Below, piece by piece: positions 1-12,205 of a stretch of DNA of 64,000 bases (its first letter is position 1; each line of letters opens with the position of its first letter). The position numbers and the translations under genes are program-made. The notes beneath the pieces were generated by a model. The model was not told where the DNA came from, ran no database searches, and saw nothing but the letters and a program-made list of their open reading frames with translations. The DNA is from Ustulina deusta (taxonomy: Eukaryota; Ascomycota; Sordariomycetes; Xylariales; Xylariaceae). The stretch spans positions 62,001-126,000 of the forward strand of contig JAJNNX010000035.1 in NCBI GenBank assembly GCA_023159155.1, read 5' to 3'.

Positions 1-247
1 ACGCTGTTGCCCCGCTGTCAAGTAGACTAGACGACCTGGACCAACATAGACGTTGTTTATATACAAATCCAAGAAACGTGATTATGTAGCTTTCTAGGTA
101 TAAATAAGAGCTGGTTTATACTATCTTTCATCTCCCAAATTTCTCCAGCCTCGACTCGCCTGTCAACGAATTTTCATCTCCAGCCATCAAGTTCTCCTCA
201 ACTACGCTTATAAAACTTTTCGACTTTTTTAACATCTTAATTTTACG

Positions 248-1455
248 ATGGCAGTGTATTCTCCAGGCTTAGTCCCTACCTTGATGCCCGTGGCTCAGCT
301 TAACACCGTTGTGTTCTCGAAAATACTAGATCGCGATCCAGAGCAGCTGAAGAGTTTGATGACGGCAATCCAAACCGTCGGCTTCTTCTACCTCGACCTT
401 TCTGACAAGTACTCTGAAGGCATGTTGAACAACCTCAAGAAGTGCAGCTCGGTTATGAAAGATTGGTTCAGTCAGCCCAACGCTGTGAAGAGCCAATATA
501 AGACAGTGAGCATGGCATCTCACGGGTAAGTTGACAAACAGGCTCCCTAACTCTAATGTTCGACAAGTGGGGAAAACTAGATTCCTTTCTAATATGACTA
601 TAGATATAAGCCGATTGGTTCTCAGGCGGGTACCCACGGCGGACGAGATGGCTGGGAAGTTTTGAAGGTAGGTTTCAAAGAATTTGTTAATCTGAACTAA
701 GGGATATATTCCGCATTATATAGCTGACAATGACACAGACTGGTACCCTTGAGATGGCAAGTAGATGGGGTCTCATCCCTCCAGTCGAGAAGTACTACGA
801 GGACTTCTCAACTTTCCAGCGCCAGTGTGATTATGTTAGCAGAATGCTACTTGACAGAATCTCAAATGCCTTAGGCCTGGGGGCTGAGTCGAGTCTCAAC
901 AGGGCTCATCGCGGCGACTGTCCCTCGAAAAGTGCCGTTGCCTACCTCCACTACATCCCCATGGACCCTACGGGAGGCCATGTCGGTAACAATATGCACA
1001 CCGACTATGGTACATTAACTCTCGTCTTCGCTTCTCAGTGGGGACTGCAGGTTCTATATCCTACCGGCCCTCGTGCCGAGGATCGTGAGTGGCAGTGGGT
1101 TGAGCCTCGGCCCAACTGTGCCATTGTCAACGTTGCCGACATTCTATACTTCCTCACTGGCCGCAGGCTTATTTCTGCTGTCCATCGCGTGCTTCCCTTG
1201 CCGGACCAAGACCGTTATTCAGTGACCTATTTCTTGCGTCCGAGCGATGACACCCTAATGCCGGACTCTGAAGGAAATATGATAAACGTCATGGAGTGGT
1301 ACACGAGGAAGAACAACAATTATGAGGCCCCCGCCCACATGCAAGACAAGTCATTCCTCGTCGGTGGCCTGTACAAAGATGGATTTGGCAATGAGAATGA
1401 CATGGCGGCGAACGGAATAAACAGCACGGAAGGATCCCGACGAAGTCGAAGATAA
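248..1455 (+). CDS. 2-oxoglutarate/Fe(II)-dependent dioxygenase (isopenicillin N synthase-like)
   Basis: Three exons, 248-525, 604-667 and 724-1455, join in frame into 357 aa; donors are GTAAGT at 526 and GTAGGT at 668, and both acceptors read TATAG. The N-terminal part (about residues 15-110) matches the non-haem dioxygenase N-domain and ends in a KPIG..GTHGGRDGWE stretch typical of fungal members. The catalytic 2OG-FeII domain shows the iron ligands H206 and D208 in HTDYGTLTL and H268 in SAVHR, with the 2-oxoglutarate-binding arginine R278 in RYSVTYF. Known family role: oxidation of small molecules, often secondary metabolites, using Fe(II), O2 and 2-oxoglutarate. The substrate cannot be read from sequence and no synthase lies nearby. 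The ATG follows a pyrimidine-rich leader. Length is normal for the family and no break is seen. Confidence 0.9.
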
Positions 1456-2476
1456 ATTGGCATGTAATAGCGTTTTCAACGCTAGTAACTAGAATTGCAT
1501 TAGGCAACATGCCAAGAGAAGCAGCATTGATATTCCGACTCCCTCAATATTATTTCGTCATTCCTGGGTCGCAATAAAGCTTTCCGTTACAATGCCTGAA
1601 GCTCTGTGACAAATATCGTCGCTGCAATTACTCAAGTGGCTTGCAACTACTCTGCGCTACTAGTGGATTGAGCTCGGCTGAACTCCGGGTAATAGCTTAT
1701 AAATAGATTATTTGCTGCCCCAGGTCTGCCAATTCAGCACCTGTTTGGACCCGAATGATGTCAGACATCGAGGTAATGGTGCCGTATATCTCAATGTGGT
1801 CGCTGCAAGCGAAATTAGGAACAAAAAGGGACTACCTCAGGTCCAGTAGCTTAAACCACGTACCCGCAGCGACTAGATAGTAGTCTCAATCGCTTCTCCT
1901 AACTGACATGTCACAACGATCAACCCATCGCTGACCGGCGGATTTAAATACTCGACGTGTTCGGCACCAGCGTGTGCTCTTCGTTGAGTGATGAAGGCTA
2001 GAGCTGCACTGCGCCCCAATATTTTCGTCAGCAGTCCTATGTAAATCGGTAAATTGCTTGGAAAAAAAATTGGTTAGGCGAGGGCTTTTTAAATTGGTTG
2101 CTGCCTGGACTAGCTGTGCTACGCAAAAAGGCTTGGGAGTCCATTCTCGCCACCTGGCGTCAAATTCAAATTCAAAATCGTAAGAGGTGAGGCTCATGCA
2201 GCGACGGTGGTGGCTGGGTTGAGAGCTGAAACAGTACTTTGGCGGTTCATGATCACGAACCTCGCTCCGCGCATCGGAAGCCATCCGTGAACTCATAGAG
2301 TTACATAACAATATCTCGTTTCTATGATAGCTGGGTATCCATCAGCAAGATAATGCTGGGTTATAAAAGCGATGGCCTGTCGCACCATATAATAGAGAAT
2401 GCTATCGAATTACCGTTAGCTCACTTTCAAGCTAACAATAACGCATCGATCCCGAAACTCCCTGCCGCATTTCAAA
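1456..2476. other. Intergenic: 3' flank of the dioxygenase and promoter of the hydrolase gene
   Basis: About 1 kb with ordinary base composition. A minus-strand open frame at 1886-2311 has no recognisable domain and is judged spurious. Short TATA-like stretches occur upstream of 2477 (for example TTATAAAAG near 2361), but no promoter element can be fixed. I see no RNA gene or repeat. Confidence 0.5.
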
Positions 2477-3637
2477 ATGTTACCGACGGTCCTAATTTCA
2501 CTTGCCTTTGCCCTAGAGGCTCGAGCAATTCTGCTCGTCCCCGAGCTCACCGGTCCATACAAAGTTGGAACCACTGTCCTTGAGCTTGTGGATTATTCTA
2601 GACAAGATCCGTTTGCACCGACTCCTCAGCCACGAGATCTTGTCATCTCGCTATTCTATCCCACAGAAACTCATGTCAAGAATTGCACACTAGCACCTCA
2701 GTTTCCCCCGGCTACCGCGGCAGCGCTTGACGTTGTAATCAATGCCACTAGGCTTGCGGGGACTTTCACGACTCGTTCTTGCCTCGGTAGCCCTCTGTCT
2801 CGACCGGGTCTGCCTTTATTATTCCTGGGTCCCGGTCAGGGTAACCCGAGGCTTTTGTATTCCGACATGGCAGAGGAGATTGCGAGTCACGGCTGGAACG
2901 TGGTGACAGTTGATCACCCGTATGACGGCCTCATCGTAGAATACCCCGATGGGCGGACTGTGGTCGCAAGCGATTCTACCAAGGCTAATCTAACGGATGA
3001 AGAGTCCCTTCCAGATTACCTCGATGCTCGAGTAAAGGACATAAGATTCGTTCTAGACTCGCTATCAAACTCATCAGTGACGTCTCGAATCCCGGGTCTG
3101 GCGTGCCCGTCATCATCTCCAAACTCAAACACACACAGGTTCCCCCAGCTCAAGCTCAGAACAGATAAAGTGGGAGTATTTGGCCACTCCTTTGGAGGTG
3201 CAGCAGCACTTCAACTGTTGAAAGATGACAAGCGCTTCTACGCCGGCGCCGACCTTGACGGAGGAGTATATGGTACAGTTGTTCAGGAGGGCACGGACTC
3301 GCCATTCTTATACCTCCGTAGGCCAGACCATACACACATCACCGACCCAACTTGGGCCGCAGCTTGGCCAAACCTTCAAGGGTTTAAGCGCGAGTATAGC
3401 GTTAATGGAACGCAACATGGCTCATTCACTGATCTTCCCGTCTTCAGCGATCTCGTTGGAGACCAGGGTCTTGGTCAATTTAGTGGTCAAGAGGGCACCA
3501 TAGAAACGGCTAGAATATTCGCCATTGAGACAGCCTTCTTAGGAGCCCTGTTTGACCGATTCCTAAAGGGACATGGGGGTGAGCTGTTGGATGGCAAGGG
3601 GCTTGATTCCTGGCCCGAGGTGACCTTGGAGAACTAA
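2477..3637 (+). CDS. Secreted PAF-acetylhydrolase-like alpha/beta hydrolase
   Basis: Single-exon gene of 386 aa. A short N-terminal signal peptide (hydrophobic core residues 3-12, likely cleavage after AEARA-type residues near 17) suggests secretion. The fold matches the platelet-activating factor acetylhydrolase isoform II family: a nucleophile elbow GHSFGG at 236-241 (Ser238), a candidate acid in ADLDGG (Asp259/261), and a C-terminal His314 in TQHGSF. Segments such as PLLFLGPGQG and HGWNVVTVDHPYDG also fit. The family hydrolyses acetyl or short acyl esters of phospholipids; fungal secreted members have mostly unproven substrates. Several N-glycosylation sequons (NCT, NAT, NSS, NGT) fit a secreted protein. 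The ATG follows an AAA context. It runs in the same direction as the upstream dioxygenase, with about 1 kb between, so it probably has its own promoter. Confidence 0.88.
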   Translation: MLPTVLISLAFALEARAILLVPELTGPYKVGTTVLELVDYSRQDPFAPTPQPRDLVISLFYPTETHVKNCTLAPQFPPATAAALDVVINATRLAGTFTTRSCLGSPLSRPGLPLLFLGPGQGNPRLLYSDMAEEIASHGWNVVTVDHPYDGLIVEYPDGRTVVASDSTKANLTDEESLPDYLDARVKDIRFVLDSLSNSSVTSRIPGLACPSSSPNSNTHRFPQLKLRTDKVGVFGHSFGGAAALQLLKDDKRFYAGADLDGGVYGTVVQEGTDSPFLYLRRPDHTHITDPTWAAAWPNLQGFKREYSVNGTQHGSFTDLPVFSDLVGDQGLGQFSGQEGTIETARIFAIETAFLGALFDRFLKGHGGELLDGKGLDSWPEVTLEN

Positions 3638-4146
3638 ATTTGTACATAATTCGCTTTGAGACCCCATATGCTGGCTGGTGTAATCAAGATGAACATAGTT
3701 TTAGAATAATACTAGTTGTTCATTCCCAGTTAACGCATAACAAGTATGAATTGAATTATAATGATTCCCCCCCGGTGATCATGAGCAAAGCAGCAAGTTG
3801 CCTCCACTAAAGACCTACGGATATCCATGAAGATTCAACATCATTGCGATATATTTTCAAGCTTTTCAGGAGAAAAGTAATTCCTGTTATATTTTGGCTC
3901 ATACCTCTTGACCCATTTGTGTATAGCCTTTTCGCATACACACGCTCTCTCAGCCTCGTGAATATTAAGCTTGTAATAACAACCCATTAATTCACACGTG
4001 CCAGCTATATTACTTAAAATGATAAACAATCTACACTTGGTTTTAGGAACCTCACTCTACTTCTCAATTACATGCAAATGCATCGCGAATTCAAGTGTAA
4101 AAATGTCTACCAGAAATTGCAGCCCGGGTAGTGCAAGTTTGGGACC
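3638..4146. other. Intergenic 3' flank up to the RIP island
   Basis: Normal composition until about 4150, where the AT-rich island starts. The minus-strand 62-codon frame at 3841-4029 has no recognisable domain. I see no gene here. Confidence 0.5.
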
Positions 4147-4151
4147 GGATA

Positions 4152-4311
4152 GTTGAAAATGAGTGTATATAGTAGGTGTACAGTATTATATTATGTATTA
4201 AGGAACAAGTCTAGGTATAGTTGGATGAGGTAGTACTTTTACAATATATAGTGGATACGTATAGGGCGTAATACCTAGCTATTTTTTTTACTTGCTTTTT
4301 AATTTTTATAC
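4152..4311 (-). repeat. LTR of outer copia element (left copy, element 3' end)
   Basis: 160 bp, collinear with 18308-18467 without gaps. The outer (left) half keeps many G residues that are A in the other copy, while the inner half is strongly C-to-T mutated. Confidence 0.88.
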
Positions 4312-4845
4312 TCCTACTTAAACTATATATATTTATATAAAGTTATTACTAACTTGTTTTTTTAATTATTTTTTATTATATTTAAAGTTATATATAATTT
4401 TAAAAGTATATATTTTTAATTTTTTAATAAAATAGATTTTTTAGCTTTGTTTATTTTAATATTTTTAATAAAAAGTTTAATAAATATTTTTTTTATTGCT
4501 TTAATTTATATTTATATTATATTAAATATATATTTTTTTAATTTTTTTTTTAAAATATTTAATAAAGATGCGTTATTTTTTAAAAAATATTTTGTTTTAG
4601 TAATTAAATCTTATAACTTCTACTAGATTGTAGTTTTATATTAAAATATGTTTTTTTTTTTAATTCTTTTGCTTTAATAATAGCAATTATAAAAACGTGC
4701 CATTTTTTAGTTTTTTATTAGTTTTTTATTATAGGTCTGTTTAAAATACTAAATATTTTAATTTTAAAATAGTATTTATTTGTATTAATAAGTCTAGCAA
4801 AATAATTAAAAAAGTTTTTAGTTTAAATATTTAATATATAGTTTG

Positions 4846-5132
4846 TGTTGGAATAACTGGCATTGGTTATAACCACATTGTGCACCTGTGCATTGCGCGG
4901 GTGAACGGATATCTTTGTACGGAGACTATCGGCTGTAGGGACCTTATTTCCTTTTATTGTTTTAGCTCGTACGCTAGCAGAATTCTTTCCTTAAAAGGAA
5001 TTCTGTTTTATACAAAGCATTCTTTTTTTTTTCTTTTTTAGTATAGGACTTAGATATAATATAATATAGTATATTTTATTAATACATATTTATTTATTTT
5101 TATATATAATATTATATATAGCTTATTTAATA
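4846..5132 (+). repeat. Left (5') LTR of inner copia element
   Basis: 287 bp. Shares long unmutated blocks with 11915-12200, for example TTTAGCTCGTACGCTAGCAG and GGAATTCTGTTTTATAC. This copy is less mutated than the right one. It contains a fold-back around GAATTC (CAGAATTC...GGAATTCTG). Confidence 0.85.
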
Positions 5133-5503
5133 TTGATTAGTAGTTACTAAAGCATTTTTAACCTAACTACAAAAATACTACAAATTAGCAAAAGTAAAAA
5201 TAAAGCCGAGCTTTTTGTAAATAAAAAAGACTTTATATTGCACTTTATTTTTTTATTATATAACAATTATTTTTTTTAACTAGTTAACATGTGTTGTTTA
5301 AAAATAAAGCAAATATAACTTTTTTTTTTGAACTAATAGAATATTTGCTTGTTATATAAAGAATAAAAAGATTTATTTTTTTATTGCATAATATAACCTT
5401 TTTTTTTGAACTAATAAAGTATTGTACAAAAAAGAAAAAGATAGTATATAATTGTGCTACTTCTAACCACATTGTTGTACAATAGCTAAACAAACTTTTT
5501 TAA

Positions 5504-5523
5504 CCCCCCCCCCCCCCCCCCCC
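5504..5523 (+). repeat. Uninterrupted run of 20 C residues
   Basis: Twenty consecutive C on the plus strand, ten bases upstream of an ATG at 5534, within DNA otherwise almost free of C clusters. Confidence 0.97.
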
Positions 5524-5533
5524 TCACTTCACT

Positions 5534-8500
5534 ATGGCGCAAGAAGCACTAAGCACTTCGGCGGAGTCTGCCAAGTCACGCTTGAACTTTACATACAAAA
5601 AACTTGCCAAAAATATTAGTATTAGTACAAAAACCATACAAAACTATATTAACCTTAATCTCTAGGGCAAAGACCTTAACAAATCTTATACAAATAAAGT
5701 TATAATAAATATATAGTTTGCCTACTAATTTATTAAATACTAAAACATAAAAAGGTCCGGACAGCTATTCTAAAAAGCGTTTAAAAAAAACTTCAAAAAA
5801 TAAATAGCGGATTATTTCTATACAATCTACTAAAACATACATATAAAGTTTATAATAATAGTTAAAAAAAAAAACGTACAAAAGCTAATTAAAAAGGACG
5901 CAGCTTATAAATAACTTACTATAATTATATAAAGCAAATTTAAGATTATTAAATTTCCAGGATCTCTAACCTAAACAACCTAAATATTTATTATATAACA
6001 ACTATTAGTCTCTTTTATACCTAATTAATAACTCCGAACTACTCCCTAGGAGACCCCTTAGCTTACCCCAACCTTTTAACCTATTATACAAACAGAACTA
6101 AAACTAGAAATCAAACAACCGGAACTTATATAGCCTAAACCAACACTTATCTAAAATATACAATTCTAACCCTGCAAGGACTAAAACCCTAAATATATAT
6201 AACTAACTATAAAAGCCCAGCACATACTAAAAATAATATATAATCGTACACTAAAGGCAGGCCATAAACCGAACTTTTAACTAATATACAAGTACCCTAT
6301 GGTCTATAACCCCCTTTAGACCCCTATACTACAAGCGTACCTTTATATAACACTAAAACCTATATTAAATAGCTTTTTTTTAGATTTACCCCTTATAAAA
6401 AACATATAAAATAGACCATTTTTGTCCGAAAAATATACTGCTTTTTTAAAAACATAAAAAAAAAAAAAAAACTATATAAGCTATTTATACAACCTATTTT
6501 ATAACAAGGCACGCTTATTTATAAACATTTATTAACGGTTCAAAATAATGAAAAACTAATACTACGCTATATTCCTAAGCATTTTAGAAAACTTTATAAA
6601 AAAATATTATATATATTATATTAGACTAGGAAAAATATAATATAAGATCTATTATATAATAAATAGTTATTTTAATAATAATACAAACTATAACTAATAC
6701 TAAACTAACTAGACTTTGATTATATTTATATAAAAAAAAAAAAAAACCTAGAATTAGTACTATATAAAATACTAAAACTTATAATTAACAAACTTACAAA
6801 AGCATAACAAGCATTCAGCGCAAACTATTAAAAAAAAATCTAACTAAATATAACTATTATATAAACATATTAAAAAATATCCAAACTAGCTATAATACTT
6901 ATATTCTAAAAGCTAATATATAAAGGTTTCTTTTCTAATCTCCAAACATATATTTAAATAGCAACAGATAATATATCAAAACATTTTATATAAAAAAATA
7001 ACAATACTTATTTTATTAATAAGAAATATAACTAAAGTTATTATATAAAAAGCTACTAATTTAGATTTTTTAAATTATTAAGCAAGCTAAATATATAATA
7101 AAACTACTTAAAGAACTAGAACTTTAAAAATAACTATACAAATAAAAAATACTTTATAAATTAAAAGAAAAAATATTAGTTAATAAAATATATTTCTTAA
7201 AAATAAGCTTATACAAAAAGCTAATATTTTAATTTATATAAAATAATATATAACATTAAACCTATACTTAAAAAGTTCTTAATATACCTAATAAAATATA
7301 AAAAGCACTTAAAGTTAAATAAAAACAATAAAAATATAAATAAAAAATTTAAAAGCTAGTCTACCTAATTCTTAATAAATAATACGTTTATATATTATAT
7401 AACTAAAAAAAATATTTAGAACTATAAAACAAACGTTCTATCTAACCAGTTTACTTTAAATAACTAGTATTATATAAAATACTAAGGCAAACTATAAAAT
7501 ACAGGCGCTTCAAACTATTTAATAATAAAGAAAATATAACTAAAAGCTTATATTAGATTATACCTTTATACAAAAGTTAATTAGATACTAGGAACTATAT
7601 ATATTAGGTTCAGCAGTAGTAGTACAATTTTAGCTATAAGTACTATATAAATAAAAAATACTTTTAATATAACAATATACTATATTCTAAATAGCTTAAT
7701 ATTATTTCTATTTTTTTTAAAAGACACTAATTGCCTATAAACATACTTTAATAATATAAAAGATATTATTATATAAAAAAATAGCAAAACTATTCTTATT
7801 ATATATAAATAAGAATATCTATTCTTTAATATTAAACTATATAAAGCTAGCATATTTTTTATAGAAACAGAACTATAATAGTTTTACTGCTAATTTAAAC
7901 ACCCTTATATAAAAAAATTATATAAAATGCTTAGTTATATAAAACATAATATTAACTACTTAATTTTAAAAAAGATCTAGAAGTTCTGCTATTATTACTA
8001 GTTATATAAACAAGTACTCCAACATTTTAAATTTTTAATTAAAAATAATTATAATTTTAACTATAAAATAATAATTAATACTATACAAATAAATAATAAA
8101 CAAATCTTTTATATAATTAACGCTACTATATTGTTTTAAGCAATAATATTCTTTAAATTAATATTTATATAAAACGTTTAAAAAACGCTATATAAATATT
8201 AAATTAACATATACTAAGGACCCTTTAATAATATTATATATAACTTAAATATAAATTTTTTATTTAAAAAGTTTTAGAACTAAACTAAAATTATAAGCTT
8301 TTAATATTATATAATACTTATTAAAGCATACTAAGCAATAAGCAAGATCAAAAAGGCATATAGCTTACTCCGCTATATATATAATATATTAAAAACTAAA
8401 ATTAGTTATTATATAAAAAATAAATCAATCCTATAAATAATAATCAAAGCTTTAAATAATATTACTAGGCCAAATAGCCTTATATTAACCTTTTTAATCT

Positions 8501-10600
8501 TTAAAATATATTTTAAAGTTAACTAGAACTTACTTTTTTTGCCTAATATTATATAAAGAGCAAAAGCTATAAGAAAAGCTATAAAAATATTATATAAAAA
8601 AAAAAAAAAATTAAAATTAACTATATAATTAACTAGCGCAACAGACTAGTTTTATATAATATATTATTGCTTCCCTTCTAAAATAAAATCCTAATATAAT
8701 AAAAAAAAAGAAGCTAAAACAGACTATATAAAATAAAATCTATCAAAAGGTCAAACATAATTATTAATTTAACAAATAGCTTAATATAATTTAAATAAAC
8801 TTAAGTTAAGCTTTATTATTATATAACTAAGAAAATACCTTTAGATAATTAGAACAAAAAAGCAAAAAATATATAACTTTTCTAAAAGCCTAACATATAA
8901 AAAAAATAAAAATACTTCCAGAAAGCTATATAATTTTTTATAACTTTTATATAACAAATTAGCTAGCTATTTCTAACCCTTAAAAAAGAACAAAGCTATA
9001 TTTTAGCTATTAAATTATATAAAAATAGCATAATTAATATACCTAGCGGACTATTTAAAAAATTAGACGCTATAAAAATTAATAACCTTATTATATAAGG
9101 CATATTTTAGTTTATAAAATATAACCTAGCTAAATATAATAATATTTAGATTTTTAAGTCCTAGCTTATACAAAAGATTAAAAAAAAAATAACTAAGCTA
9201 TATAAAAAATCCTAACTTATTATATAAAGCTATAATAATAAAAACAAAAAAATAGTTTTTACTTAGTTACTTATAATCTAGCAGATAAACTAGCAATTAT
9301 TTTTTATATTAAGCCTTTTTTTAATTTATAACTTTAATATTTTAAATAAGTTCTAAAATATTATATAAGCGTATATATAATTAAAGAATAAACTAGCCAG
9401 AAAATTTTTTATATAACTACTATCCAAACTAAAGTTAAAATATTCTAATAGAACAATCTTTTAAATTATACAACTACTATATAGACTTATAGAATTAAGG
9501 CTATACTAGTTTAAAACGTACTATTAATACTACTACAAAAAACTAGAAATAACTATTTTTATATATAACCTATGTTTTTTGTTTATAAAAAATCTATTAT
9601 ATAACTTTAGTATTACTGGCCTATAGACAGATAATATGTTTAGTTTTGCAACCCTAGGCTTTTTAAAAAAAAAAAATATAAATTTTAATAAGCTAAATTT
9701 TACACAAAGCCAAAAAAAGCACTTTAGTAAGACCACTTTATAAAGTTTAATAATAAACAAATTATACTATTATCTAAAAAGAAAATCACTTTAACCTAAA
9801 AAAACTAAACAAACTAACTAGACCTAGTTAACTTTTATATAACTAACTTTGCCTAGCAATATATTTTGTAATAAGTAAAAAAAATATATATTAGTAATAT
9901 CTGCTAGTTAAAAGTAATATATAACTTATATATTGCTGCCTAAATAACAAACCCTATACTATATAATATTAAAAATTTAAACAAAAAAATTTAATAATAA
10001 ATAAATAACTATAACTACAGCTTAACGTTTATACTATTTGACCTATACTATATAAAACTGTTTATCTTTACGGACAGATTATTTATAAATAATATAAATA
10101 TAACCTCTTAGCTTAGATTTATTATTATATTAGGTATAGAGTGCTATATAAAAGAAAATTTAAGCTTTAAAATCAAAAGCAATATTATATATTAGAACTT
10201 AAATAAATATAAATAAATAACTAGAAATATACTTGCAAATAAATTATATAATATAATCAATAGATTTAATAGCACTATTGCTTTTTATATAATACTCCAA
10301 AAAATCATAGCTTTGCTAGGATTACTTCTAATTTTAGCTATTTTATATTCAGACTTAAAATTGTTATATAATTGTTTAGTAAAGCTAGGTACAATATAAA
10401 AAAAACAGTTAATAATTAATATTATATCTTTTTACAAGTTATATAAAAAATTTTTTTTTTTTAAAATATAATAAATTAATAAAAAAGATAACCTAGCTAA
10501 TACATTTACAAAACAAACGCTAAACTAAGCATTAAAAACTTTTATTTTAATAAATAAACTAACTATACAAATTAAAGCATTTATTAAACAAATATAAAAA
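5534..10600 (+). pseudogene. Degraded copia gag-pol of the inner element
   Basis: An ATG at 5534 opens a readable N-terminus for about 45 codons (begins MAQEALSTSAESAK) before the first TAG; later stops are TAG/TAA of the kind made from CAG/CAA by RIP. Near 7360 a protease-like W-x-L-D-S-G pattern can be guessed. Near the 3' end the RNase H tail is clear: S-D-L-K-L-L-Y-N..., then D-N-L-A-N-T-F-T-K (10487-10513), matching the copia 'DNLADxFTK' signature, ending around 10598. The product would be the capsid/protease/integrase/reverse-transcriptase polyprotein; it cannot be made from this copy. Confidence 0.75.
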
Positions 10601-11248
10601 GTTATTATATAAACATAATATTTATAAAAAAAAAAAAAGTTAGAATAATAAAAATAATACAAACCTTACTTTATTTCTTTTTAAATATTTATTTTTTTAT
10701 TATATAACTAAGAACCCCTCTCCCCTTTATAAAACCTCCTTTTTTATATATATAGTAACTATATCAAGTACTGTACAATTGCTACACGTATATAGCGTAA
10801 GCGTTATCCTAAAATTTAACAATCTAGCAATAGCTACAAAATAAGAAACTACTATAAGCTATACAGGCATTCTATATATAAGCAGCAATAATAATACTAT
10901 ATAACTAGATAAAGACTATATAAAAATAACATTTATAACAAAGAATTTATATAATTATAAGCGTAAGCAGCTTAATTAATAATACTTAAATCTGAATATT
11001 AACTAAGGGCAGAGCAGCAACCTAAGTTTTATTAGTTTATATACAAAAAGCTAATATATTAGTAATATATATAAATATATTATATAAAACAAAAACAAAT
11101 ATTTATATTAATATATAACATAGCAAAAAAGCAACAATTGTTTGGATTGTTTATTAGTAGTAATACAATATTATATCTGGGCTCTTATTTAATAATAATA
11201 AACACACAACCGCTATTGCCAAACAGCTAAATAGTATCTATTATATAA

Positions 11249-11320
11249 GTATATGTATATATATATATGTATATATATATATATGTAGGTGCAGGTATAT
11301 ATATATATATATATATATAA
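11249..11320. repeat. AT/GT-type dinucleotide microsatellite
   Basis: Alternating TA runs interrupted by G (TATATGTATATATATATATG pattern and a second TA run to about 11320), lying in the 3' untranslated part of the inner element between RNase H and the right LTR. Confidence 0.85.
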
Positions 11321-11424
11321 GGACGGACCAACGTACAAAGCAGTAGATTATAAAAGTAACAAGGGACAGAGAACAGCAAAGAACTCGAATGCTTTTTATG
11401 CTCGGGCTCCTTTACGCATGAGCT

Positions 11425-11506
11425 AATATATACCTGCTTACTTTTGCGTTCTTTCTGCATAAAGCAATATATACCTGCTTACTTTTGCGTTTTTTCCGTA
11501 TAAAAG
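11425..11506. repeat. Tandem duplication, about 41-bp unit, two copies
   Basis: Copies at 11425-11464 and 11466-11506 share AATATATACCTGCTTAC and the following CTTTTGCGTT, differing by a few C/T changes and one inserted T. It lies in a patch less affected by RIP than its surroundings (11320-11510). Confidence 0.85.
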
Positions 11507-11914
11507 ATATTTGTTAACTCGGCTATATACGCACTATACCAAAGGCTTTAATTAATAACTGCTTATATAAAGCCTACCAACCAAACAAGCTAACTAATTA
11601 CAAATTTTGCTAGTGCACAGATTAAGGGCACTTAGTTTAGCTTTAACCCGGATAGCTACTAAGTAACCCCTAGCCTATATTTTTAGCTAATTATACAGCT
11701 AGGACATTAGCTTTGCAATTTTGCTTTTTACAATTATATTTAGAACAAACAACTAAATAACTTAGCTATTATATGTAAGGCTAGATCGCCGATCTAATTA
11801 ATACACTTATTAGATAAAATATTATATATATATTTTAGTTAGTTATATAATACATAGTTATTTTTTTTTTTTTATATATAATAAGCAGTTATAACTAAAA
11901 AAAAAAATAGCTAG

Positions 11915-12200
11915 TATTAAAATAACTAATATTAATTATAACTATATTGTACACCCGCGCATCGCACAAGTAAACAAATATTTTTGTACAAAGACTATCA
12001 GCTATAAAAACTTTATTTTTTTTTATTGTTTTAGCTCGTACGCTAGCAGAATTCTTTCTTTAAAAGGAATTCTGTTTTATACGAAGCATTTTTTTTTTCT
12101 CTCTTTTAGTACAGGACTTAAATATAGTATAATATAGTACATTCTATTAACGCACGTTTATTTGCTTTTATATACAATATCGTATATAGCCCATTCAATA
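11915..12200 (+). repeat. Right (3') LTR of inner copia element
   Basis: 286 bp aligned to 4846-5132; begins TATTAAAATAAC where the left copy has TGTTGGAATAAC, all differences being RIP-type transitions. Ends ATTCAATA at 12200. Confidence 0.85.
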
Positions 12201-12205
12201 GTTTA

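Larger units (their letters stand above)
4846..12200 (+). mobile_element. Nested Ty1/copia LTR retrotransposon, RIP-mutated (inner element)
   Basis: 7,355 bp between direct repeats 4846-5132 and 11915-12200. The left LTR begins TGTTGGAATAAC, a common copia start. The 5 bp before it (GTTTG, 4841-4845) match the 5 bp after the right LTR (GTTTA, 12201-12205) apart from one G-to-A change, a target duplication with a RIP mutation. It is inserted in the outer element in the opposite orientation. Reading through RIP stops on the plus strand gives the copia RNase H tail near 10345-10598, so the coding strand is plus. Confidence 0.87.

Noticed and set aside
1886..2311. 141-codon minus-strand open frame upstream of the hydrolase gene
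   Set aside because: No domain, low-complexity content and no homology I recognise; likely chance.
248..3637. Secondary-metabolite cluster from the dioxygenase and the secreted hydrolase
   Set aside because: No synthase, cytochrome P450, transporter or regulator nearby; two adjacent enzymes are not evidence of a cluster.
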